The notes under the pieces were generated by a model. The model ran no database searches. It was not told the origin of the DNA and saw only the letters and a program-made list of their open reading frames with translations. Shown piece after piece: positions 1 through 6,983 of a stretch of DNA of 34,927 nucleotides. Source of the DNA: Bacteroidota bacterium (GTDB taxonomy: Bacteria; Bacteroidota; Bacteroidia; NS11-12g; UBA955); assembly GCA_013205405.1 (NCBI GenBank), contig JABMMZ010000105.1, positions 1 to 34,927 on the forward strand, in the 5' to 3' direction. The first letter of the stretch is position 1. Each line of letters opens with the position of its first letter. Both the position numbers and the translations under genes were made by a program.

Positions 1-393
1 AAAGATTTTGTTGACTTTACTTTCAAAATTATTGAGAGTGGTAAAGATTATTTGCAATCAGCTATTTTCACTTTTGGACGTGAAGACCTAATCCCAGGTA
101 TGTTTATCTCAATAATAAATGAAATGTACAAGAATTTCCCTAACGATATTTCTATTTTTAAGTACTATATCGAAAGGCACATTGAAGTTGATGGAGACCA
201 CCATAGCCATCTTGCTTTACAAATGACAGCCAATCTTTGTAATGATAACGAACAATATTGGAAAGAAGCAGAAGAATCAGTTATACATTCATTAAAACAA
301 AGAATTGAATTGTGGAACGGTATATACCGAAAGTTAACAGAAAGAACTACTGCTGCTAACAGCAAATTGGCAATAGCCGCTAGTTCTGCGTAA
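1..393 (+). CDS. DUF3050 family protein, 3' part only
   Basis: The reading frame is open from base 1, so the gene is cut by the window edge and about 130 C-terminal residues remain. The visible part has the DUF3050 pattern: FTFGREDLIPGMF, then YYIERHIEVDGDHH with two adjacent His, then the LCNDN region, and finally RIELWNGIY. DUF3050 proteins are usually about 250 residues, so roughly half is missing. The family is thought to have an all-helical haem-oxygenase-like fold, but no reaction is established and I assign none. The Glu/Asp/His-rich stretch would fit a metal or cofactor site, which is inference. The last residues (TAANSKLAIAASSA) look like a flexible tail. An in-frame TTG at base 52 is not the true start because the conserved frame continues upstream of it. 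Confidence 0.8.
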   Translation, partial: KDFVDFTFKIIESGKDYLQSAIFTFGREDLIPGMFISIINEMYKNFPNDISIFKYYIERHIEVDGDHHSHLALQMTANLCNDNEQYWKEAEESVIHSLKQRIELWNGIYRKLTERTTAANSKLAIAASSA

Positions 394-414
394 ATTTGGA
401 TGTTCGTATTTCTT

Positions 415-519
415 TTATAAAATTGTTATCGGTTTACCTTTCAGTGCTCCGGTATCGCGGCCCATCAAGAATTTGTAAACCAAAAGCAGAAAGTAAAATA
501 TGGCATTCACATCCGGTTT
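415..519 (-). pseudogene. C-terminal remnant of an unidentified membrane-like protein
   Basis: The minus strand carries an open frame ending in TAA at 417-415. It reads KPDVNAIFYFLLLVYKFLMG and then a basic tail ending GKPITIL. A hydrophobic segment followed by a short Arg/Lys-rich tail looks like the C-terminus of a membrane-bound protein. Upstream the frame continues but turns into low-complexity Cys/Phe/Leu sequence without a start. The local G+C is higher than in the flanking DNA. I do not recognise the family. It could be chance, but the composition looks protein-like. Confidence 0.3.
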
Positions 520-558
520 GATTTTTAGATGGCAACCCAATAGTAGGCAACAGCAAAA

Positions 559-755
559 AAAACATTTATTAGACTTGTGTTTTGGAACGGTTCCGATTTT
601 GAAGAAGAAAATTTTAAACTGCTTCTATCTTTTACAATAATGTTTCTGGTATTAATACGCAAAACTTAGTCCTTTGGGTTCAAAAATCTAAAGAGATTCA
701 TTGGGATTATAAAAATATTGTAAAAAGAAAAGGACGTTTAGAAAGATTGAAGTAA
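559..755 (+). pseudogene. Frameshifted remnant of an unidentified gene
   Basis: Two protein-like frames can be joined by one frameshift near 630-640. The first reads KKTFIRLVFWNGSDFEEENF and continues to about 633. The second reads NNVSGINTQNLVLWVQKSKE and ends at TAA 753-755 with a basic tail (KRKGRLERLK). No start codon and no upstream domain remain. The joined piece looks like the last 60 or so residues of a real protein, but I do not recognise it. Confidence 0.35.
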
Positions 756-836
756 CACTCCATAAATTTTGGTTTTACTATTCTAGCTATCTAACACAAA
801 AGCCTTCTAACTCCTTCCTTTTTCCCTTTTATTTCT

Positions 837-844
837 TACCTTCG
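837..844 (+). promoter_or_regulatory. Probable polA -7 box
   Basis: TACCTTCG is one mismatch from the Bacteroidota -7 consensus TAnnTTTG and lies 16 bases before the polA ATG. No convincing TTTG -33 element is seen at the expected distance. Confidence 0.4.
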
Positions 845-860
845 CCTTTCATAAAATTAT

Positions 861-3650
861 ATGTCCGAAAAAAAATTGTTTCTGCTAGATGGTATGGCTT
901 TAATATACCGTGCCTTTTTTGCTTTTAAAGATTACCCTCGTATTACTAGCACTGGGCTAAACACTTCTGCTGTGTTCGGTTTTGCCAATACTTTGTTAGA
1001 GGTGTTACAAAAAGAAAAGCCTACACATATAGCCGTTGTTTTTGATACCGCTGCTCCCACCGAACGACATATTGAATACGAGCAATATAAAGCCCACCGT
1101 GAGGCTATGCCAGAGGATTTAAGCATAAGCATTCCATATGTTTTTAGACTAATAGAGGGTATGAATATTCCTGTAATTACTATGGATGGGTACGAGGCCG
1201 ATGATATTATTGGAACTCTTGCCAAACAAGCCGAAAAAGAGGATTTTATGACCTATATGATGACACCTGATAAGGATTTTGCACAATTGGTGTCTGATAA
1301 AATTTTTATACATAAACCTGCCCGTATGGGAAATGGTGCCGAAACTATTGGAGTAGCTGAGGTGCTTAAAAAATGGGAAATAGAACGTGTAGAGCAGGTC
1401 ATAGATATTTTAGGTTTATGGGGCGATGCCGTAGATAATATTCCTGGTGTACCCGGAGTAGGTGAAAAAACAGCCAAAAAACTGATTCAAGAATATGGCT
1501 CTATGGAGAATATTATTGCCAATGCTGCTAATTTAAAAGGCGTTTTAAAAGAGAAATTTGTTACTTATCAAAAACAAGCTTTATTGTCTAAAAAATTGGC
1601 AACCATCAACTTAAGTGTACCCATTAATTTAGACGACCATTTGTTGATTATTGAAGAACCCAATTTCGACCTACTTGAACCTTTGTTCCAAGAGTTAGAA
1701 TTTAAAACCATGGCTGCCAGAATATCAGGTAAACCTACCTCCTCGCCTACCGCTAAAATACCTGCTCCTAATGCACAAACAGATTTATTTGGCGCTGTTG
1801 TTGAAAACAGCAATTTTGAAACTATTATAGAAGAAAATATTCATTACAATACAATTGAGAATACACCCCATGCTTACCATTTAATTTCTACGAAGGCTGA
1901 AAGAGAAACTTTAATTGCTAATTTATTACAACAAGCGGAATTTTGTTTTGATACCGAAACTACAGGACTAGATGCCCTTAATGCAAGTGTTATTGGTTTG
2001 GCTTTTTCTTACAAAGCTACTGAAGGTTATTATGTGAGTATCTCTTTAGAAAATGCTGCCGAAATACTAACAGAATTTAAACCTGTATTTTCCAGTAAAA
2101 GTTTAAAAATAGCGCAAAACTTAAAATATGATTTGCAGGTTTTAAGTAATCATAATATTCAAATAGAAGGTCCTTTTTTTGATACAATGCTAGCACATTA
2201 TATTATTGAACCTGATAAAAGACATAATATGGATGCATTGGCAGAACAATACCTTAAATACAGCCCCGTTAGCATAGAAACTTTAATTGGGAAAAAAGGA
2301 AAAAACCAATTGAATATGTCTGATATTGATTTACAAAAAGTAAAAGAGTATGCAGCCGAAGATGCAGATATAACCTTTCAAATAAAACAACATATTGCGC
2401 ATGAAGTAGTTAAACAAAATTCGCTTTCGGTACTTAATGAAATTGAAATTCCACTTGTACCTGTCTTAGCTGCTATAGAGAGAGAAGGAATAAGAATAGA
2501 TCAATCTTTTTTACAAAATTATTCTATCGATTTACAAAAAGAAATAACAGTAGCAGAAACCAATATTTTTGATTTGGCTGGGGTTACTTTCAATATTGCT
2601 TCACCTAAACAATTAGGCGAAATTCTGTTTGATAAACTTATGCTGGACGATAAAGCCAAAAAAACCAAAACTGGCCAATACCAAACTGGTGAAGATGTGC
2701 TTGTTAAGTTAGCCAATAAAAGTGCTATTGTAAAAGAAATATTAGATTTTAGACAATTACAAAAACTAAAAAGTACCTATGTAGATGCTTTGCCTTTATT
2801 AGTAAATACTACTACTGGCAGAGTACATACTTCTTTTAATCAAGCTGTTGCAGCTACAGGTAGATTGAGTAGTACAAATCCTAATTTACAAAATATTCCT
2901 ATTCGCACTGATAGAGGCAAAGAGGTACGCAAAGCCTTTATTCCTCGCAACGAAGATTTTCTTATTCTTTCGGCAGATTATTCTCAAATAGAATTGCGCA
3001 TTGTAGCTTCTATTAGCGAAGATCCCAACATGATGGAAGCTTTTTTGAATAATAAAGATATTCATTTGGCTACAGCAGCTAAGGTATATAAAATTGCTGA
3101 AAGTGAAGTAAACAAAGACCAACGTAGAAATGCAAAAAGTGTTAATTTTGGTATTATTTATGGGCAGCAGGCTTTTGGTTTAAGCGAAAATTTGGGCATT
3201 AGTAGAAGCGAAGCTAAAGAATTGATTGACAACTACTATGCTGAGTTTGTAAATATCAAACAATATATGGATAATCAAATAGGTATGGCGCGCAAACACG
3301 GCTATGTAGAAACTCTCATGGGCCGAAAACGTTGGCTGCGCGATATTAACAGTAACAATGCCACGGTTCGTAATTTCGCTGAACGCATGGCTATAAATGC
3401 TCCCATTCAAGGCAGCGCTGCTGATATGATAAAGGTAGCAATGATTCATATTTATAATGAAATGAAAAAGCGTGGTTTAAAATCTAAAATGATACTTCAG
3501 GTACATGATGAGCTTTTATTCGATGTTCATAAAACGGAAATAGAAGAGCTTAAACTTTTGGTAACAGAATTAATGGCTAATGCGATGCCGCTAAAAGTGC
3601 CTGTATTGGCAGAGGCTGGTATTGGGGTCAATTGGTTGGAGGCGCTCTAA
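861..3650 (+). CDS. polA: DNA polymerase I
   Basis: This 929-residue protein is full length for DNA polymerase I, which removes RNA primers and fills gaps in lagging-strand synthesis and repair. The N-terminal 5' nuclease (about 1-290) shows LFLLDGMALIYRAFFAF, GYEADDIIG and the helix-hairpin-helix region DNIPGVPGVGEKTA. The middle 3'-5' proofreading domain (about 340-530) keeps its catalytic DTET motif (Asp364, Glu366), so proofreading is likely active, unlike in Taq or B. subtilis PolA. The polymerase domain has motif A DYSQIELRI (Asp706), the O-helix RRNAKSVNFGIIYG (Lys759) and motif C QVHDELLFDV (Asp883). The ATG at 861 gives the standard N-terminus. It is a single gene in a plus orientation, convergent with the pheS side. 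Confidence 0.98.
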   Translation: MSEKKLFLLDGMALIYRAFFAFKDYPRITSTGLNTSAVFGFANTLLEVLQKEKPTHIAVVFDTAAPTERHIEYEQYKAHREAMPEDLSISIPYVFRLIEGMNIPVITMDGYEADDIIGTLAKQAEKEDFMTYMMTPDKDFAQLVSDKIFIHKPARMGNGAETIGVAEVLKKWEIERVEQVIDILGLWGDAVDNIPGVPGVGEKTAKKLIQEYGSMENIIANAANLKGVLKEKFVTYQKQALLSKKLATINLSVPINLDDHLLIIEEPNFDLLEPLFQELEFKTMAARISGKPTSSPTAKIPAPNAQTDLFGAVVENSNFETIIEENIHYNTIENTPHAYHLISTKAERETLIANLLQQAEFCFDTETTGLDALNASVIGLAFSYKATEGYYVSISLENAAEILTEFKPVFSSKSLKIAQNLKYDLQVLSNHNIQIEGPFFDTMLAHYIIEPDKRHNMDALAEQYLKYSPVSIETLIGKKGKNQLNMSDIDLQKVKEYAAEDADITFQIKQHIAHEVVKQNSLSVLNEIEIPLVPVLAAIEREGIRIDQSFLQNYSIDLQKEITVAETNIFDLAGVTFNIASPKQLGEILFDKLMLDDKAKKTKTGQYQTGEDVLVKLANKSAIVKEILDFRQLQKLKSTYVDALPLLVNTTTGRVHTSFNQAVAATGRLSSTNPNLQNIPIRTDRGKEVRKAFIPRNEDFLILSADYSQIELRIVASISEDPNMMEAFLNNKDIHLATAAKVYKIAESEVNKDQRRNAKSVNFGIIYGQQAFGLSENLGISRSEAKELIDNYYAEFVNIKQYMDNQIGMARKHGYVETLMGRKRWLRDINSNNATVRNFAERMAINAPIQGSAADMIKVAMIHIYNEMKKRGLKSKMILQVHDELLFDVHKTEIEELKLLVTELMANAMPLKVPVLAEAGIGVNWLEAL

Positions 3651-3739
3651 GGGTGAGACAGTTATCACATTAACAGTAAAATGATTAAATTGTTATTGAG
3701 TTATTAATTAAATGGTTAAATTATAATTACAAATTGGTT

Positions 3740-3773
3740 CCGCGCTTTGATAGATACAGACAGCGGTTTTTTT
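3740..3773 (+). terminator. Possible polA terminator
   Basis: CCGC (3740-3743) can pair with GCGG (3763-3766), and seven T follow. The stem is only 4 bp and the loop is long (19 bases), so this is a weak candidate about 90 bases after the polA stop. Confidence 0.22.
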
Positions 3774-3952
3774 CTTTAGATATAGATTTAAGTAAAATCA
3801 AAACAAAAAACAAGTTATTAAAAACAATTTTAAACTAAATAAACAGCCTTAAGATACCTTTTCCAGCTTTAGAATACAACAGAATTGATAAATTTAATTT
3901 TAGACCTTTTTATTATTGATAAAAAGATAAATTTATAAATATTGTATTAAAA

Positions 3953-4060
3953 CTAGCAACCAGCGGCTCCTTGCTTAATACCTTCTCCGTCTTTTCGAAT
4001 GGGTTTTTCCATTCCTTTTCTACGGCTTTTTATCTTAGTACTTTTTTCCTCGTTTGCCAT
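3953..4060 (-). CDS. Small basic peptide ending in GAAGC (35 aa)
   Basis: An ATG-to-TAG frame of 35 codons begins MANEEKSTKIKSRRKGMEKP and ends GIKQGAAGC. I counted 45 G+C in 108 bases (42%), while the flanking gap is far more AT-rich, which favours real coding sequence. The peptide is rich in Lys/Arg and Glu, has no hydrophobic segment or signal peptide, and has one Cys as its last residue after a Gly/Ala-rich stretch. That layout (charged leader, small C-terminal core) resembles precursors of modified peptides, but no modifying enzyme is visible in this window. It sits 141 bases downstream of pheS in the same direction. I do not recognise the family. The alternatives are a small nucleic-acid-binding protein or a chance frame. 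Confidence 0.5.
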   Translation of the reverse strand: MANEEKSTKIKSRRKGMEKPIRKDGEGIKQGAAGC

Positions 4061-4201
4061 ATTGTTTTTATAGATAACACAAAAACTAGTTCAATTATTG
4101 TGCCTTTTATTTATTAGACGTATAAATGCATGAAAACGTTTCACTGAGGTATAAAAATATTATAAAAAAGACAGAAATATGACAAACCTATTATTTTACA
4201 A

Positions 4202-5218
4202 TTAAGTAAATTGTTCTAAAAATCTTAAATCATTTTCAAACATTTGGCGAATATCCTTGATGCCATATTTCAACATAGTTATTCTGTCAATGCCCATTCC
4301 AAATGCAAATCCACTATACTTTTCAGCATCTATTCCGCAATTAGTTAATACATTTGGATCTACCATTCCACAGCCTAATATTTCTAACCAACCTGTGCCT
4401 TTTGTTAATTTATAATCTTGCTCTGTAGCTATTCCTAAAAAAATATCCATTTCTGCACTCGGCTCAGTAAAAGGAAAATAAGAAGGTCGAAAACGTATTT
4501 CTCTTTCTCCAAAAAATTGTGAAACAAAATAATATAACGTTTGCTTTAAATCCGAAAAACTTACATTTTCATCTATATATAGTCCTTCTATTTGATGAAA
4601 AAAAAAGTTTGATCTTGCAGAAACTGCTTCATTTCTATAAACTCTACCAGGCATTAAAGCTCTTATTGGTGGTTTATCTGTTTCCATCAATCTTACTTGT
4701 ACACTGCTGGTATGGGTTCTTAAAGCAAATTTTTCTTCTGAATTTCCTTTTATAAAAAATGTATCTTGCATGTCGCGTGCTGGATGATTTTCTGGAAAAT
4801 TTAAGGCTGAAAAATTATGCCAATCATCCTCTATTTCTGGTCCTTTAGCTATTTTAAAACCTATAGTTTCAAATATATCTAAAATTTCATTTTTTACCTT
4901 ACTTATCGGATGCTCGCTCCCTATTTTATATGCATTTACAGGTAATGAAAAATCTTTTTCTTCTCTAACTGATTTTTTTAATAAAGAGAATTTTTCTTTT
5001 GCCTCATTATATTTATCTTCAATTGAAGTACGTAAGCTATTTATTTTTTTACCAACATCTTTTTTTTCTTCTCCTGCTATTAATTTAAATGCTTCAAAAA
5101 TTTCATTTAATTCACCTTTCTTTGATAAAAATTTCGTTCTAAAAATTTCTAATGTTTCTCTATTTTCAATAGAAAAATTTTTAACTTTTTCTTTTAGTTC
5201 TTCAATTTTATCATTCAT
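4202..5218 (-). CDS. pheS: Phenylalanine--tRNA ligase alpha subunit
   Basis: The 338-residue protein has the usual length for PheS, the catalytic subunit of the (alpha-beta)2 enzyme that charges tRNA-Phe in the cytoplasm. The N-terminal ~85 residues are a Lys/Glu-rich helical region fitting the tRNA-binding coiled coil. The class II core follows: GSEHPISKV, then the motif 2 region GRVYRNEAVSARSNFFFHQIEG, then EILGCGMVDPNVL, and motif 3 GMGIDRITMLKYGIKDIRQM. The C-terminus ENDLRFLEQF is typical. Motif 3 has Asp in GMGIDR where many bacteria have Glu, a change I associate with Bacteroidota. pheT is not adjacent. A perfect -7 box ends four bases before the ATG, suggesting a leaderless mRNA. Confidence 0.97.
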   Translation of the reverse strand: MNDKIEELKEKVKNFSIENRETLEIFRTKFLSKKGELNEIFEAFKLIAGEEKKDVGKKINSLRTSIEDKYNEAKEKFSLLKKSVREEKDFSLPVNAYKIGSEHPISKVKNEILDIFETIGFKIAKGPEIEDDWHNFSALNFPENHPARDMQDTFFIKGNSEEKFALRTHTSSVQVRLMETDKPPIRALMPGRVYRNEAVSARSNFFFHQIEGLYIDENVSFSDLKQTLYYFVSQFFGEREIRFRPSYFPFTEPSAEMDIFLGIATEQDYKLTKGTGWLEILGCGMVDPNVLTNCGIDAEKYSGFAFGMGIDRITMLKYGIKDIRQMFENDLRFLEQFT

Positions 5219-5222
5219 GGTA

Positions 5223-5230
5223 CAAAAGTA
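5223..5230 (-). promoter_or_regulatory. pheS -7 box
   Basis: On the minus strand this reads TACTTTTG, a perfect match to TAnnTTTG, and it ends four bases before the pheS ATG. Transcription would start at or next to the start codon. No clear TTG -33 element is present at 17-20 bases upstream. Confidence 0.5.
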
Positions 5231-5368
5231 AATTAAAGTTTTAAATTCTTTTAACTTGTTTCAACATCCTAATATTAAATAATAATTTATTATAAAAATA
5301 TATAATATTAATACAGTTGTGTGGATATGGTTATAACTCACTAAAATAAAACTTTTTTAAGTATAAAT

Positions 5369-5409
5369 ATAAATTTACAAATACGTTATTAACGTATTTG
5401 TAAATTTAT
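5369..5409. repeat. Perfect 41-bp palindrome
   Basis: Two 20-base arms (5369-5388 and 5390-5409) are exact reverse complements around a single central T at 5389. The core reads ACGTTATTAACGT. There is no T-run right after it on either strand, so it is not a classical intrinsic terminator. It could be a binding site for a dimeric regulator, a cruciform or an mRNA-end hairpin. It lies about 150 bases upstream of pheS and 225 bases beyond the stop of the lipoprotein gene at 5634. Confidence 0.9.
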
Positions 5410-5633
5410 TATCTTTAATTTCAGTGAGATGTAAGTAGATTTCAACAATTTTAATTTAATGTTAATTTCTTATTATCTACATATATATATTCTTAATAAA
5501 TATTACATTAACTACTTTTTTTTAACAATTTTTTCAAGTTGTTAGTGCTCTTTTTTAAAACAAATTAGTATTCTTTTTTATAATAAATTTACAACGTAGA
5601 ATGTTATTAAATATGTGTGTAAAAAAGAATATT

Positions 5634-6983
5634 TTAAAGTAAAATTTCCTCTTCCCAATTAGCTTTAAGTAAAATTTTTTTATTAACTTTAGACGGTTTA
5701 GGTTTATAGTATTGATAAGGGTTCACAGTAATTTTTGTATCAATATTTCCTTCATATATTTCTATAGTATATTCACCTGGTGTTAAATAAAAATCATAAG
5801 TATTATTTATAATTATTTTATTAAAAATAATAGCATTATTTTTTGAGATAATTACTTTATAAGATTCATTTATTTTATTATTTTTTAATAATAAGTGGCT
5901 AAGTTTATTTTGCTCATCATATTTATTTATTTTAATCCAAAAAGTGTCTTTGCGAATGGCAATTAATACAGAGTCAATTTTTTGTTTATTATTAATTTCT
6001 ATGTATTCATTATTCTCTTTAAAAAGATGAGAAATAATATTTATATCTTTAATACCTCTTTTATCAAAATGAATTCTATAGTTAGTTTTGTCTTTTAAGG
6101 CAGTTATTTTGCTTTCTAATAACATTTTAATCTCTTTCTTAATGTTTATATAAGGCATGCTGTCATATAAGGAGGATTGTAAAATAAGTATTGAATCATT
6201 ATTGTAGTAAATAATATCTTTTTCATTGAAAGTTCTATTAAATGGGATTAAATTATTTTTAATGTATTTCTTTGCATTTTTATACTCTATTTCTTTTATA
6301 TTTTCATCAACCCATAAAGCCAAAGAAATAGTCTTGTTGATATTAGTTTGTGTTGTATCAAAATAGACAGGTACATACTTATCTGGTATATTATCAAAAT
6401 TAATATCTTTATAAATAAAATAGTAATATACTTTATCTAGTTTTAAACCACTAATTTCAGCTATATTATTATTAAAAGAACTGATGTAGTCAAATTTAAT
6501 TTTACTAAAACTATCATAAGGAGATGAATACAAACCAACCTTATAATCAGTTAAAATTTGTAATTGATTGATTGTAAATTTAACATAAGCTGAATCAAGA
6601 GTATTGCCAGTAGCAAACGACTTATTAAAACTGTATAAATTACCCTCGTTGGCATCTTTTATACCTCCATCTATTTTTAAAACATAGGTTGTATTTTCTT
6701 TTAAATTAGAATCTATTTCAATAGTAATATTTTTCTTATTTGCGCTAGTTGTTATCGAAGAGTGAAACGGTTGAATAGAGATATTCTTAACAGGATTATT
6801 AAGTTCAATATATTCATTAAAATCAATAGATATTTTTTTAGATTTAAAATTAGTTTCTGTAAGACTAATTTTTCTTATTTCAGGTTTAGTTGAATCCTTT
6901 AGTCCCCCCTCTAAAGGCACCACATTGGCACAACTGTATAGTGAAAGGAGTATTATAAGTATTACATAGTTTTGTATCTTCAT
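5634..6983 (-). CDS. Lipoprotein with N-terminal Ig-like (Big_5) domain
   Basis: The 449-residue product has a short lipoprotein signal: a hydrophobic stretch followed by LYSC, with Cys18 as the lipidated residue. Next comes the pattern NVVPLEGGLKDSTKPEI, common in Bacteroidota lipoproteins whose first domain is a Big_5-type Ig-like fold (about 33-130, ending in the KSFATG strand). The remaining ~300 residues are Asn/Lys/Ile-rich beta-type sequence with no catalytic motif I recognise. It is expected to sit on the periplasmic side or cell surface, and its function is unknown. Its start overlaps the mnmG stop by four bases (ATGA), so it is probably translated by coupling to mnmG. It is very AT-rich even for this window. 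Confidence 0.85.
   Translation of the reverse strand: MKIQNYVILIILLSLYSCANVVPLEGGLKDSTKPEIRKISLTETNFKSKKISIDFNEYIELNNPVKNISIQPFHSSITTSANKKNITIEIDSNLKENTTYVLKIDGGIKDANEGNLYSFNKSFATGNTLDSAYVKFTINQLQILTDYKVGLYSSPYDSFSKIKFDYISSFNNNIAEISGLKLDKVYYYFIYKDINFDNIPDKYVPVYFDTTQTNINKTISLALWVDENIKEIEYKNAKKYIKNNLIPFNRTFNEKDIIYYNNDSILILQSSLYDSMPYINIKKEIKMLLESKITALKDKTNYRIHFDKRGIKDINIISHLFKENNEYIEINNKQKIDSVLIAIRKDTFWIKINKYDEQNKLSHLLLKNNKINESYKVIISKNNAIIFNKIIINNTYDFYLTPGEYTIEIYEGNIDTKITVNPYQYYKPKPSKVNKKILLKANWEEEILL

Larger units (their letters stand above)
394..860. other. Gap between DUF3050 gene and polA with gene remnants
   Basis: This 467-bp stretch has no intact gene. It holds two protein-like fragments in opposite directions (415-519 minus, 559-755 plus) and a likely polA promoter just before 861. 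It looks like decayed coding DNA rather than a regulatory region. Confidence 0.5.
3651..4201. other. Convergent polA/pheS gap
   Basis: This 551-bp AT-rich region lies between the 3' ends of polA and pheS. It contains a weak terminator-like hairpin (3740-3773) and a 35-codon minus-strand reading frame (3953-4060) that stands out by its higher G+C. The rest is A/T-rich sequence with no recognisable structure. Confidence 0.5.
5219..5633. other. AT-rich gap upstream of pheS
   Basis: I counted 69 G+C in 415 bases, about 17%, well below the coding sequence around it. It contains the pheS -7 box, a 41-bp perfect palindrome, and two sequences one base away from the DnaA box TTATCCACA: TGTGGATAT at 5320-5328 (reverse orientation) and TTATCTACA at 5473-5481. 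No protein-like frame is present. Confidence 0.6.

Noticed and set aside
584-594. GGAACGGTTCC short palindrome
   Set aside because: Five-base arms lie inside a coding remnant (FWNGSDF) and do not fit the parS spacing.
932-3449. Minus-strand open frames opposite polA
   Set aside because: They are shadows of the strongly conserved polA frame and show no protein-family features.
3680-3730. Apparent tandem TTATT/AATTAAA repeats after polA
   Set aside because: These are low-complexity AT sequence without a constant unit.
4130-4142. GAAAACGTTTC imperfect palindrome
   Set aside because: It is a short, single occurrence in AT-rich DNA with no second copy or promoter context.
5460-5546. Plus-strand 28-codon frame in the AT-rich gap
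   Set aside because: Its product is almost all Tyr, Ile, Leu, Phe and Asn, as expected from random AT-rich DNA.
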